Source: Cyanodermella asteris (Eukaryota; Ascomycota; Lecanoromycetes; Ostropales; Stictidaceae). From it: a stretch of DNA of 64,000 nucleotides. Numbering within the stretch: position 1 is the stretch's first letter; the number at the start of each line of letters is the position of its first letter. This document shows positions 53,847 to 64,000 of the stretch, one piece after another. The notes under the pieces were generated by a model. The model did not search any database. It was not told where the DNA came from and saw nothing but the letters and a program-made list of their open reading frames with translations. The stretch covers positions 2,746,823 to 2,810,822 of the forward strand of contig UYJD01000001.1 in NCBI GenBank assembly GCA_900618795.1. Reading direction: 5' to 3'. Made by a program: the position numbers and the translations under genes.

Positions 53847-54558
53847 ATATGGTTCTTTGAAGATATACACAAGATTAATGATTCCATGAACTATAGAGGC
53901 GCGGTTGAGTTATTGAGCTGGATCCTCAAACATCAAAGCAGATGCAATTAGGTGAACAGATATATCTGAAGATTTGTTTCGCTAGCCACTCACGTGTACT
54001 TTGCTGCAGCGTAGTGCCGTTGACACAGACAGTCAATGCCGCTAACTGTCACACAGGACAGCTAGCATGTGCAGTCTAGCATCGAATCACGTCAACATGG
54101 ATATATGACCTTTGAGCCAGAGGCACGTACAGACAGTGTGTAAATTTGTACAATTGCTTACGACTTCTATGGAGTTGCGCAGCTTCAGTGCGACCCGTTC
54201 CAGTCTAGGCTCTATGCTCTCGGCCAGAAAACAGCACCAGACTATTGCAAACATATCCACCCTCTCTTCTAGCTTTATCTTTGGGTTGCCACGAACATCA
54301 TCATCGTCCGACAGCAGGTCAAACGACGATCTTGTAATAAGACCACCTCGGAACAAAGAGAAGTCATGCTCTGCTCGTAACCTGACGAACTCCTCCTCTT
54401 TTGTGCAAATGCTGCTCGACCCATGATGCAACTTTACCCATACCCTCATCGGTACCAATAATACTCCAGAATCAGCCTTCCAATCAAGGCCTCTCTATTG
54501 AAGACAACGCCGTACGCCGTGCTGGTGCATAACATAAGGTCAAACTCAATTGGCCACC
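53847..54558. other. Intergenic region, convergent tails of FAS1 and AGC1 genes
   Basis: 712 bp; no gene recognised. Open frames at 54087-54458 on both strands overlap and carry no domain. Confidence 0.55.
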
Positions 54559-56853
54559 TTACGCAGACTCGGTACTTTTGCTACCGAGAACTTTTGAGCG
54601 AACGCTCAGCCAACCGCGAACCTTGGTAGGGTCTGGCTTTCCAAAGTTCTCGTCCAGATCCAGAATGATTTTAAGTGCGTTGCGGCTGCGAAGGTAGGGA
54701 AGTGGCGCTTTCGCTTCGTGAAGTCCGACACCTGGCTCGATCGCACTGGTGCCCTCGGGACGAGGACCGTGGTCACCGCCAGGAAGTGGGAGCAGATTCT
54801 GTAGAACCTCATATGCTGCGAGCGTGAAACCGAATTGCGGGGAAGAACGCAAGATACGAGCGGGACCACCCTTGAAGAATGCCTTGAAGCCTTCCTCCTT
54901 GTAGATGGTAGAAGCCGCGTGGCGTAGACCGTTGTACTTTGTCTCGCCCTTGCGGGCCTCGACTTGCAAACGAGTCTTGATCACGTCGCAAGGCGTGGTC
55001 AGATACGCTGCAGGCATTCCGGCAATGGCACCTGCGGTGAGGAGCTGTACCACGCCAAGCTTCTTGGTCGGGCTCTCGCCAAAGAAGTCTTTCTTCAAAT
55101 GAGCGTATGTCGGGAAGTAGATGGCGGAGAAAGGGCCGTCACGAAGCAAGCAAGCCGAAGCACCCTTGTAGAGGCCCATCAGACCCAAGTTTCTGACAAT
55201 CCACATTGCGGAGCGCTTAGGGACATCAGATGTCTTAGCAATCTCTCCCTGCACTTGCAGACGGATCTTGACAATTTCGAGAGGATTGGTGAAGATGACC
55301 TGGCAGAAACCTGCCGTACCTCCAGCGAGCATCTCGTAGCCGAACTTGATGTTACCAGTCTCCTTGTCGGTGAGCTTGCCTCGAACGAGATCGTTCACAG
55401 TCAGCTTGATAGCCTTCTCGGGAGCGACACCAATAAGCTGGGGAACAACGCCAGCGTAGAAGCCGAAGAAGCCTTCCTTCGCAAGAATTTTCCTGGCACA
55501 GTCAAGCGAGTTGTTGTACATCATCTGTCCGACACGCGCACTTCGTTGATTCTGCATACGGGTCTTGACAAGATCAATTGGATAGACCATGAAAGCGCCA
55601 AAAGCACCTGCAATCGATCCGAGCGCGAAGTGGTGGGCGGACTCGAGCAAGCTGTTGAGGAAAGCTTTCGTGTTGCTGACGGCCTTCGTAGCTTGTTGTG
55701 AGACGCCAGTCGAGAGATCGTAGGCACTGCGCCATGATGCATCGAGAACGCGGGAGAAGTCCGAAACGGACAGGCGGCCCGACGGTGCTTCGAGACCTGC
55801 GAAGTGGAAGAGGATGTCGGCCTCCATGGGTGTAAACAAGGAGAAACGAGTGAGACGTGCGGACTCGTTCAGAAAATCGGTTCTTGTGATCTTGCCATCC
55901 TCGCTCTTTTGTGCTGCGTTCTGAATAATCAAGTCAATGAGGTCCATTTCCCGCATGACGTTCTGGAATGCTCGGACGTTTGCATAAGAGATTTTCGATC
56001 CGACAGAGATATTGCAGAGTGTGTGGAGGTTGTCAAGCAGATGGTCAGAGAGCTTGTGCCTGGAAGTTTCGAGGATGATGCGCTGAAAGTCCTCCGGCTC
56101 GATATATCCATCTCCATCCTTGTCGAAGTGGTGGAAAGCTTGTCTTATCCTTTCTCCCTGAAGACCTCTGAGAAGCTGACTGAACATGGCGTAGGTCAGA
56201 TCATCTACATAGTGAACGTTAGTTGAACAGTCAACGCAAAAAATAGAGCGATGGGCTCCCAAAGCAGACACTAGTCCCACGCTATGGGACCTGCGGTGTA
56301 CGCTAGGAGAAAACGAGGGGCAGTATCAGGGGCTTACGTACGTCTGTTCTTCTTGCCGCCAATGTATAGCGAAGCCCATTCACAGTTCCAGTCGAAAGGT
56401 ATATTCTCGGGACCGCGGTTGGCATTGAAGAGCTTGGTGAACTTGTCAAACTTGACCGATCCCGTGCCATCCTCATCAAAGAATCTAAATGCAATCTCGT
56501 ATTCTGCATCTGGTTTCGCGAGGAGGTTGTCGAAGAAACCCCAGTCCTGTAGGCTGACCTTTCCGGTCCTTCTCCGATCGGCAACGTGGAATAGAATGCT
56601 GTACTGCTCGCGCTTGATCTTGTGCTGTTCGCTGTCAGCGTGTTTTCGCATGTATACGTCCTTCCGTTCTTACGTAGTCTTCCTCTTGCGGCGCAATGGC
56701 GTTGACAAAGTCGTCCTCGGTCATGTACAGCTCGCCGCTCTCCTCGTCCTTACGGGCATGCTTCTTAAAGACGGCTTTCGCCTGGACGGTCAGCTGCGGC
56801 TCGATAGTAGTTCCGAGCAGCGACTCCTTGACAGCCTCTTTAACGGTCGCCAT
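54559..56853 (-). CDS. AGC1: Mitochondrial aspartate/glutamate carrier with EF-hands
   Basis: Inner-membrane carrier exchanging aspartate for glutamate, part of the malate-aspartate shuttle; EF-hand forms are calcium-regulated in animals. Three exons: 56853-56674, 56624-56342 and 56204-54559, introns 49 and 137 nt; 702 residues. Exon 1 ends EEDY and exon 2 opens HKIKREQYSILFHVADRR, the conserved junction. N-terminal EF-hands include FDEDGTGSVKFDKF and FDKDGDGYIEPEDF. The carrier domain has three repeats with signatures PIDLVKTRMQ, PLEIVKIRLQ and PCDVIKTRLQ. A C-terminal extension of about 90 residues follows. The full EF-hand array distinguishes it from yeast Agc1, which is longer and has degenerate hands. 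Divergent from QRI7, another mitochondrial gene. Confidence 0.95.
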
Positions 56854-57447
56854 GGCGCCGAGACGGGATCCCCAACTGTCAAAACGCGAGGTGAGGTCGG
56901 GATAAGATATTTCTAAGAGAGCGGATAAGCTCCGAAACTCGCGTTCGATGCCGAGGCGTCAAGTGAAAACAGCAACGGACGACGGAGGCGATGCTGGTGC
57001 TGTTCTCGTGCCTGCAGAGGGGAAACCAAGTGAGCGACGGGGCTGCAAACGATAGCAGCGAGAGCGAGGGATGGGAGGCCGTGGGGAAGAGTAAGTGGTG
57101 AGAAAGCGTGGTTGCGATTACGGTTGCTGTCCCCAAGAGTCTTGAAGCTATCCCTGTGGCAGCGAAATCTTTAGCGCTTGCTGCCAAGGCCGCTTCGGGG
57201 AGTCGAGAGTTGCACTCAGATCCACCACTGCCAGCAATCAGCAATCATCTCTGCGTACAGATTGCTGAACATCAGCCGGTCGTTGTGCCATCACTAGTGC
57301 TCGTGCTCCTTCCGGTCCGGCGGATCGACGGAACTTGTCGGTCGCCCGCATGTATTTGCCCAGCCTCAGGCATACTCTACTCTACCCTGTGCCTTTCTTC
57401 AGCTATCTTGATCGGGACGGCACGGCTGCTCCTATCGACACAAACCA
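56854..57447. promoter_or_regulatory. Shared promoter region of AGC1 and QRI7
   Basis: 594 bp between divergent ATGs of two nuclear genes for mitochondrial proteins. No TATA box found; common control is possible but unproven. Confidence 0.45.
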
Positions 57448-58855
57448 ATGCTGAGGAGATGGCGTCCTCAAGCTCCCCAGTTACGCGCAATCAGACCACT
57501 TTCTGCGGCGCTCACGCGACAGACTGGGCAGACACGACCTCTCCTGACCCTGGCCATTGAAACATCCTGGTACGTACCGGTTGACCGCCACTGGCCAGGC
57601 CCGTCGCTAAACATTCCGTTCCAGCGACGACACTTCTGTTGCAGTGCTCGAAAAGCATGATAAGCCAATACGTGAGGATCAGCCTCGCACTGTTCTGCAC
57701 TTTCATGACAAAGTGACATCCGACAATCGTCAGTTCCAAGGCATCAGCCCCATCGGAGCGCTCGAGTCGCACCAGGAGAACCTCGCCGCTCTGGTACGAA
57801 AGGCGATAGCCAACTATTCTGCTCGACATGGCAGAGCCTTTCGGCCAGACTTCATTTCAGTCACTCGCGGGCCGGGCATGCGATCTTCGGTGTCGACGGG
57901 TATAGACACCGCGAAAGGTCTTTCGGTCGCATATGATGTCCCTTTGGTCGGTGTCAACCACATGCAAGCGCATGCCCTGACACCTCGTCTCGTCTCTTCA
58001 TTAGACAGCAATGAAGAAGCAGATCCTGCCTTTCCGTTCCTGTCACTGCTCGTCTCGGGAGGTCACACACTGTTGCTACATTCGGAGTCTCTGACAGAGC
58101 ACAAGATTCTGGCAGAGACCAGTGATATTGCTGTCGGTGATGCACTGGATAAGATTGCCCGTCTCATACTTCCGGATCACTTCATCAAGGCCTGCAAGGA
58201 CGTCTCGTATGCTCGAGAGCTGGAGTCATTCGTTTTCCCAACAGAAGCTGATCTGCAGTATGCGCCGCCATCCTCACGACAACAGGAGGTCACTCGGAGG
58301 GAAACGCAATGGGGTTGGTCTCTACCGATACCCTTTGCTGAGACGAGAGGCGGACAAAAAGCACACGACATGGAGTTTACCTTCAGCGGCCTCAACTCTG
58401 CCGTCCATCGCACGGTACCACAGCGACTCGAAGCCAAGGGCATGAGCAACGACGAGCGAAGAGAAATGGGCTACGAAGCCATGCGCATCGCCTTCGAACA
58501 CGTCGCGAGCCGGTCCGTCTTCGGGCTCAACACGCTAAAGCAATCGCGTTCAGCTTTGGAAGGGCCGACAATCAACACTTTGGTAGTCAGTGGAGGCGTC
58601 GCAGCCAACAAGTTCATGCGTCTACTGTTCCGCAAATTCCTGGACTCGAAGGGCTACGAGCACGTGCAGCTTCGCTTTCCGCCTCTCGAGTTCTGTACCG
58701 ACAACGCGGCCATGATCGCATGGGCGGGCATGGAGATGTACGAAGCGGGTTGGCAAAGTGAGCTTAGCATCCGTGCATTGAGGAAGTGGACGCTGGATCC
58801 CGGCGCGCAAGATGGCGGAATACTCGGTGTCGGCGGATGGAGGAGACGCCGATGA
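57448..58855 (+). CDS. QRI7: Mitochondrial tRNA N6-threonylcarbamoyltransferase Qri7
   Basis: Transfers the threonylcarbamoyl group to A37 of mitochondrial ANN-decoding tRNAs (t6A), the organellar member of the TsaD/Kae1 family (human OSGEPL1). Two exons: 57448-57569 and 57625-58855; the 55-nt intron (GTACGT..TTCCAG) splits the Cys codon in TSCDDTSVAVLE, a conserved family start. 450 residues. The first 30 residues (MLRRWRPQAPQLRAIRPLSA) are Arg-rich and non-acidic, as in a mitochondrial presequence. Metal-binding HMQAH, the ATP-site VSGGHTLLL and VSGGVAANK, and GDALDKIARLI are present. The C-terminus FCTDNAAMIAWAGMEMYEAG is typical of the family. Confidence 0.96.
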
Positions 58856-59537
58856 TGAGCCTGAATTGTACAATAGACTTCGCTTCAGGGGCTGACCCTG
58901 TCCGTGTGTATCAAACTGAAGTTATTCGAAACGATCAACAGAACCGCGATTCGGGAGTGGAAGAGACGTAGTGCGCGATTAAGCTCGTTGATCAGCGCAA
59001 GATCGCTGATTGCATCATTTTGCCTTTCGGCGCGCGCCTTCAAGGGTTGGCCGAGACAGGAAATTGCGGACGGATGAACATCTCTAGCTCGGGCTTTGTA
59101 TTATAACATCGACCTGCAGCTGAAAGACGACAAACTACACGTGCATTATAGGAGTCGCGTGTGTCTCGTTGATTATTAGGTATCCGTTGGAGTGCGCCCC
59201 TGTAAGTGCACAGATGAACCGTTGGAGAATAAATTTGCGGCAAAAAATATATATAAAAAAATACATGTATCAGCAGTGCTGCCTCACACAATGACCAACA
59301 CCAGCACTGCAACTACAAACATCGGCTATAATAGGAGCAAATGTGCTTGATGCCCACATCACTCTTTCACTTGACCTGAAGTCAAACATGACCTGGCCAT
59401 GCTTTCAATACACATTTGTCAGGTTTAGGAATGGCGCTGCCAAAAATATTTATTACGGTCGCATGAAAGACTCCTCGGTGTCTCCAGCCGACTGAATATT
59501 CTTCGGCTCCAAAACGGCCAACCGCAGACCATCATCC
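58856..59537. other. Intergenic region, convergent tails of QRI7 and HSH155
   Basis: 680 bp; an AT-rich patch at 59.24-59.27 kb is the only notable feature. No gene recognised. Confidence 0.55.
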
Positions 59538-62500
59538 TCAAATAGTTATAAACAGCTCCGATCTTTGCAACCCATCCTCATCCAAGTTCGGGTAATATGG
59601 CACCATGCTATCAGCACTCTGCACGTACGCATCATTATACAGCCTCCAGTAAGGTACTCGAACCTTGCGCGCTGGATGGAAGAGACCCGCCCAGACGTAG
59701 TTCATCGTCAGTCCGGTCCCGACCGCCATTCGGATGGCATCGATGGCTTCGATTATCCTGTCAATGACGTGTGGCGATGTCTCGAACAGATTCGGATAGA
59801 GAAGGTTCAGCAGATGGAGCATTGCATCTTCACAGCCGAGACCAACAACGCCGAGTGCCACGTGCTTGACGACGCTGGCTGCCGTCTGTCGGTGGACTTG
59901 ATCGCGGTCGATGAGCGCGTCTTCGAGAAGTGGCGTCACGGCGTAGACGTAGTCCTTGGCCATTTCGCCAATGTACTCGAACAGAAAACTCAGCGACTTT
60001 AGCACACCGTTCTGGACGTTGAGTTCTGGCACTCGATATTCATTCATCAAGGCCGGGAGAACCGTAAAGGGAGCACAAGTCTCGGCGACGATTCCAATAG
60101 CGACAGCTGTACAGACGCGCGATTGACGTTCTTGGACGCGCAAGTTGTTCAACAGCGTGGCGAGAACGTCTTGGGGACCAATGGCCTTGGCGATGAAGCC
60201 GAAGGTGTTGTTGGCAGCTCTTCGGATGCCCTTTTTGTGTGCCTTTAGCATGTCAAGCAGCTCGAAGCAAATTCGCATCCACTCTCGAGCGTTGACGCTT
60301 TCTGGCCCCCGGTCGGCAATACGACCAACGAGATCAATTGTATTTTCTTGCACCTTTTCGTGTCGATTTCGCAGAATAGGCGTGAGTCGAGGGAGAAGGT
60401 CTTTAATGGGAGGTTGCATCTGGTTGATACCGACCACTGTGACGATGGAGCGAAGAGCGCCAAGAATGGAACCCAGCACTTCCGGATACTCTTCACCCAA
60501 GTACTCGTACAGGACGACGCCAAGTTTGCCCATCAAACCATCCTCACCACATTGCTTCATGACCATTGCGATGCGGGAGATGAGATCCGCGGCTTGCTGC
60601 CGGACGGTTGCTGACTTGTTGTTCAAACGCCAGAGAATGGTACTCACAATTTGTGGCAGGTAAACCTTGCATCGTGTCCCAAGAGCGTTGACAACTGTGC
60701 CGAAACCGTTGAGCATGATCACATCTTCCACGCTTTGTTCTTGAAACGCATGAAGTACGCCATCAATCAGTCGCTCTTCTAGCCGTTCGCCAATGTCTGC
60801 TGCACCTAAGCTCGCGATGACTTTCTCAACCGTCTCCAAAGCCATCTTTCGATAAGCCTCGCTCTCGTCTTTGAGGTTGTTGACGATACGCTCGACGATC
60901 TCGCTTGCTCCAACCTTTTGGCCTATGTCAACGGTTGTTTCGACAACCTGACGGTAATTCCGTTTGTCCAATGCCATACGTCGTACCCAAAAGCTCTTGA
61001 AAAAGTCGCTCAATACATGCTCCTTTAGATATGCAGGTGTCACACCATCTGTGCTTGCACACTGGGAGATGACCTTAAGAACCACCTTCTTCATTTCCTC
61101 GTCAGGCGATGAGAACTCTCGTAGCAGGATTTCCATGATTTGACTGGTGTAATAGTTGGCGTACTCCTCGTCCATGAGTGGGATAATGTAGCCAACAGCT
61201 TTGAGGAAGCCAGCCAAACCTTTTCCTCGCTGCTTTCTCGCACCTGTCCAGAGAGGGTTGAGAATGTCATCGAAACTTTCGATGCCGTACGGGTTGGCGG
61301 CCTCAGCAAGAGCAGCGATTGCGAGTGATGTGACCGTTCGGACCTTGGCTTGTTCATCGCTTAAGTTGGGTGCAATACAATCGACAAGGCCTTTGAGATG
61401 AGGAAGAATGGCGCAACCCATCAGAATTGGAATTTGCTGAATGATCTTGACACCAGTATGTCGAGCCTGCCAAGACTTCTTGCTTCGACAAACAGCTCGT
61501 AGGAAGGGAAGGAGGGCGGGTATTCCCAGCGCCGAGGCGACAACCGCGAAGGCCCTGGCAGTAGTGTTTCGCACGTATTCGTCGACGTGGTCGATGTCGG
61601 GTCTCATTGTCGCGATCATGTGTGCAAGACCTGCTGCTTTACTGAGGTTGGATATGATTTCGCGTCCTTCGACTCGCGCGTAGTAGTCCTGGTCAATCAA
61701 CAGAGGCTCGATGACAACGAGAATTTTGTGCACATATGGTCGAACCAGGTCGTCCAATTTGTATAGAACACGATCGATGACCTTTACCAGCAAGTGGCGC
61801 TCCTGATCCTCTAGACTCTTTTCCATCAGTAGAGGTAGAATCTGATTGAAGAGAGGGCCGGCACCAAACTGTCGTGCGTTATCCGTCAACTGTCTGAGGG
61901 CGGTCTTTCTCATCGGTGGCGTGCCGTTCTTGACTTTCAGCAGAAGCCGCATAATCTTGCGTTCTTTGAGTTCTTCCACGGACATGGCGTTCTCGTCACT
62001 CCCGTCGACAAGCTTACCGAAATATGCCATATCCTCGGCCTTGAAAAACTGAAGGTCCCCAACACCGGGTATGTCTGTAGGTAGCTGTTTTCCCATCATG
62101 TTGGGGTCCACAGATTCCTGCATCATGAAACCGCCATTGATGGAGCTCAATGATGACGCGGCGGCACGAGCCGGAGCTCGCAAGGGCTCGTAGCCTGGTG
62201 GGGGCTCTAGGATCTTGTATCCATCGCTTGGAAGCATCAAGTCAAGCTCTTCGTCGGACAGCGGAGCATTTCGTGCGGATATGTCAGTACCAAAAGAAGG
62301 AAGCATGGCGCCCTGCGAAGGGTGAATCGGTGTTGCGAGCCCTGCTTGACCAACAGGGGTCGCTCCCGACATTGATGGTGCTTGGTCCCATCTAGAACGT
62401 CGCGGTGCTGCAGCTGCACCAGCAGGTGCTGGCGTTTCATCCCAGCGAGACTTCTTCACAGCTGCCTTGGAGTCTTCTGCTGCTGGTTGTGTCTCTGATG

Positions 62501-63239
62501 AAACGTCCCATCGCTGCTTGCGCTTCCGTCCCGCCACCGTCACCGTTGAACCAGAGTCCTTGTTCTCCTTGTCACTTGTATCTTCTTGTTTGAGGGTTGA
62601 CTTGTGATCGAGGACCATGCTGTCCCCATTCGCCTGCTTTTCGGCTATGGCCTGGCGAATTCTTGCCTCTTCCCGGTCAAGTTCCCGCTCTTGCATGATT
62701 TCGCGGTAGCCTTTTCCCTCATCTTGGACGCCTGCAGCTCGATTGGCATCAAAAGGGTCGGCTCGGGTTGGTGTCAAAGGTCCTCGTTCAAAACGCCGCT
62801 TCTGATAATCAGTTTCTCGGTCTTCAATCCGTGCTGATTTCTCACGTCCAAGTAGGATATCTTCTTCCTCAGCCCCACCGCGTGCATGCTCGTTCATTAT
62901 CTCTGCTGAGGCCGTATATTGACCGACAAGACTGTGGCCTCCATTCTGCGCGCCATCTCCCATTTCATCATCCTCGCCATCCATGGCGATGCTGGTGTTG
63001 TAGCCGGCATATTTGTCGACGGCATTTCGGTCGTACAGATCGGTATCGAATGACTCGGTCAGGGAGGCCTTCGTCGAAGCGTCAGTGCGCTGGTTAGCCA
63101 GATCGAAAGTCTTTGAACCTTTTTTCGACGCAGCGATGGCGTTACGCTCCGCCTGAGCCTTTCTGACGGCTTCGATGTCGGCTTGAGAAGAGTCAGCAAA
63201 GAAGGCAGAATTTATCTCGGAGAACTGACCGTCAGACAT
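59538..63239 (-). CDS. HSH155: Splicing factor 3B subunit 1 (SF3B1/Hsh155)
   Basis: U2 snRNP protein that clamps the U2/branch-site helix. Single exon, 1233 residues from ATG 63239 ([10 protein letters not shown]); codons upstream in frame are not ATG. N-terminal disordered region has three RWD ligand motifs for U2AF-homology domains (243-245, 265-267, 283-285). The C-terminal two-thirds are HEAT repeats, nearly collinear with human SF3B1: [98 protein letters not shown]. The branch-site pocket is intact except that two residues linked to drug sensitivity differ from human (see findings). Divergent from the RS-rich gene at the right edge. Confidence 0.97.
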   Translation of the reverse strand: MSDGQFSEINSAFFADSSQADIEAVRKAQAERNAIAASKKGSKTFDLANQRTDASTKASLTESFDTDLYDRNAVDKYAGYNTSIAMDGEDDEMGDGAQNGGHSLVGQYTASAEIMNEHARGGAEEEDILLGREKSARIEDRETDYQKRRFERGPLTPTRADPFDANRAAGVQDEGKGYREIMQERELDREEARIRQAIAEKQANGDSMVLDHKSTLKQEDTSDKENKDSGSTVTVAGRKRKQRWDVSSETQPAAEDSKAAVKKSRWDETPAPAGAAAAPRRSRWDQAPSMSGATPVGQAGLATPIHPSQGAMLPSFGTDISARNAPLSDEELDLMLPSDGYKILEPPPGYEPLRAPARAAASSLSSINGGFMMQESVDPNMMGKQLPTDIPGVGDLQFFKAEDMAYFGKLVDGSDENAMSVEELKERKIMRLLLKVKNGTPPMRKTALRQLTDNARQFGAGPLFNQILPLLMEKSLEDQERHLLVKVIDRVLYKLDDLVRPYVHKILVVIEPLLIDQDYYARVEGREIISNLSKAAGLAHMIATMRPDIDHVDEYVRNTTARAFAVVASALGIPALLPFLRAVCRSKKSWQARHTGVKIIQQIPILMGCAILPHLKGLVDCIAPNLSDEQAKVRTVTSLAIAALAEAANPYGIESFDDILNPLWTGARKQRGKGLAGFLKAVGYIIPLMDEEYANYYTSQIMEILLREFSSPDEEMKKVVLKVISQCASTDGVTPAYLKEHVLSDFFKSFWVRRMALDKRNYRQVVETTVDIGQKVGASEIVERIVNNLKDESEAYRKMALETVEKVIASLGAADIGERLEERLIDGVLHAFQEQSVEDVIMLNGFGTVVNALGTRCKVYLPQIVSTILWRLNNKSATVRQQAADLISRIAMVMKQCGEDGLMGKLGVVLYEYLGEEYPEVLGSILGALRSIVTVVGINQMQPPIKDLLPRLTPILRNRHEKVQENTIDLVGRIADRGPESVNAREWMRICFELLDMLKAHKKGIRRAANNTFGFIAKAIGPQDVLATLLNNLRVQERQSRVCTAVAIGIVAETCAPFTVLPALMNEYRVPELNVQNGVLKSLSFLFEYIGEMAKDYVYAVTPLLEDALIDRDQVHRQTAASVVKHVALGVVGLGCEDAMLHLLNLLYPNLFETSPHVIDRIIEAIDAIRMAVGTGLTMNYVWAGLFHPARKVRVPYWRLYNDAYVQSADSMVPYYPNLDEDGLQRSELFITI

Positions 63240-63590
63240 GGCGACCAATATGTGTGAAGTTGCTGATCATACAGGGCGCAGGCGACGCTCCAAGGCTGTC
63301 GTTGCGATGCGCTCAGTGACTCGTCCGGCGGGAATCAGCTCGACTTTGGTGTTCCGCAAAGGCACCTCAGGCTTTGAGGCGAGTGGATTCTGTGACGCGG
63401 CTGGGCGCATTCGCGTTGCAAGTCACGTGAATCGACGCCTGAGCGGCCGGCGCAACTTTCCGTGTTTGTTCGCTCACTTTGCGCTCGCTTTAAATCCCTT
63501 GCCTCACTTGTGCTTCTCTCGCTTCGACAGAACCACAGTCGACACTCGCAAACAATCACAATCCCGTCGTTTGCCACATATCATTTCGAC
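63240..63590. promoter_or_regulatory. Shared promoter region of HSH155 and the RS-rich gene
   Basis: 351 bp between divergent ATGs. CACGTG-containing TCACGTGA occurs at about 63424-63431, a possible bHLH (E-box) site. No TATA box. Confidence 0.45.
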
Positions 63591-64000
63591 ATGGCTAGTA
63601 CAATGGACTACGAACGGGAGGGCGGTGATCGCTACGAAGAAGGTGAGCAGCCCCGAATTAATTCCAAACACGCTGTGAGCCTCGTCCGTTCGTTGCCCAA
63701 CGCGACGAACGACGAACAGCAATCATAGTAGCTGCAACAGCATCTCAATCACAGCTCTGATGCTTCTTGTTGGCATCCGGCTTGTTCTCGGGCTTCGCAT
63801 GCTAATAACTCTGCAGAGCCTCGCTATGAAGGTGGACGCGAACGATCGCGGTCTCCCAGACCTGCAAAGGACGATACGTATGACAGACAAAGAAGTGCCT
63901 CGCCCAATGGACGAGTTGCGTCTCGGTACGTCAATCGCTGCTGATCATTGCTTTTCGCAGTGACTTAGGTACAAGGTACAATGGAAGCTAATGTACAAGC
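63591..64000 (+). CDS. N-terminal exons of an RS-rich, probably RNA-binding, protein (partial)
   Basis: Exon 1: 63591-63642; exon 2: 63817-63925; a 174-nt intron (GTGAGC..CTGCAG, GCTAATAAC branch) joins EE to EPRYEGG in frame. The protein begins MASTMDYEREGGDRYEEEPR and continues GRERSRSPRPAKDD, then RSASPNGRVAS. The alternation of acidic, Arg/Ser and SPxGR motifs is what precedes the RRM in fungal Tra2-like and other SR proteins, but the RRM would lie beyond the window. A donor GTACGT follows at 63926; the next acceptor is ambiguous, at 63960 or shortly after, so exon 3 is not defined. Identity as a splicing regulator is an inference from composition. Confidence 0.6.

Noticed and set aside
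54964-55701. 245-codon plus-strand frame
   Set aside because: Antisense to AGC1.

Overview
This window is nuclear DNA of a filamentous ascomycete (Pezizomycotina; the gene set and style fit Dothideomycetes, but I cannot name a genus). Reasons: about twenty unmistakably fungal proteins, short introns (mostly 46-75 nt) with GT..AG ends and CTAAC/CTGAC-like branch sites, compact convergent or divergent housekeeping pairs, and ascomycete-type CFEM, rhodopsin-domain and secreted cysteine-rich proteins. I see no rRNA, tRNA, CRISPR, plasmid, transposon or viral element.

Layout. 1-16 kb is housekeeping: a truncated gene at the left edge, HIS5 (histidine synthesis) with a Gcn4-type site upstream, RPA190 (RNA polymerase I), PRP3 (U4/U6 snRNP) and NST1. 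16.8-26 kb holds RHO2 (cell-wall GTPase), a U6 snRNA gene, a DmpA/S58 aminopeptidase, a GPI-type CFEM protein and an acyltransferase-3 membrane protein. 28-39 kb is gene-poor and accessory: an SDR oxidoreductase, a long stretch without clear genes, a secreted knottin-like peptide, a seven-helix rhodopsin-domain protein and a thioredoxin-fold protein. 39.6-63 kb returns to dense housekeeping: CKS1, KRE33 (NAT10), SEC23, SIN3, a FAS1 protein, AGC1 (mitochondrial aspartate/glutamate carrier), QRI7 (mitochondrial tRNA t6A), HSH155 (SF3B1), and at the right edge the start of an RS-rich protein.

The best find is the U6 snRNA gene at about 19.19-19.35 kb. It is interrupted by a 52-nt mRNA-type intron with a perfect TACTAAC branch site, and that intron contains a good match to the TFIIIC B box. 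The intron therefore looks dual-purpose: removed by the spliceosome whose catalytic RNA it interrupts, and part of the Pol III promoter. The same arrangement is known from S. pombe.

Several genes meet in splicing (PRP3, U6, HSH155, probably the RS protein; NST1 has a reported splicing-factor partner) and in ribosome biogenesis (RPA190, KRE33), but they are dispersed and I infer no operon-like unit. Gene models were made by hand from splice signals and reading-frame continuity; exon boundaries are given in each entry.
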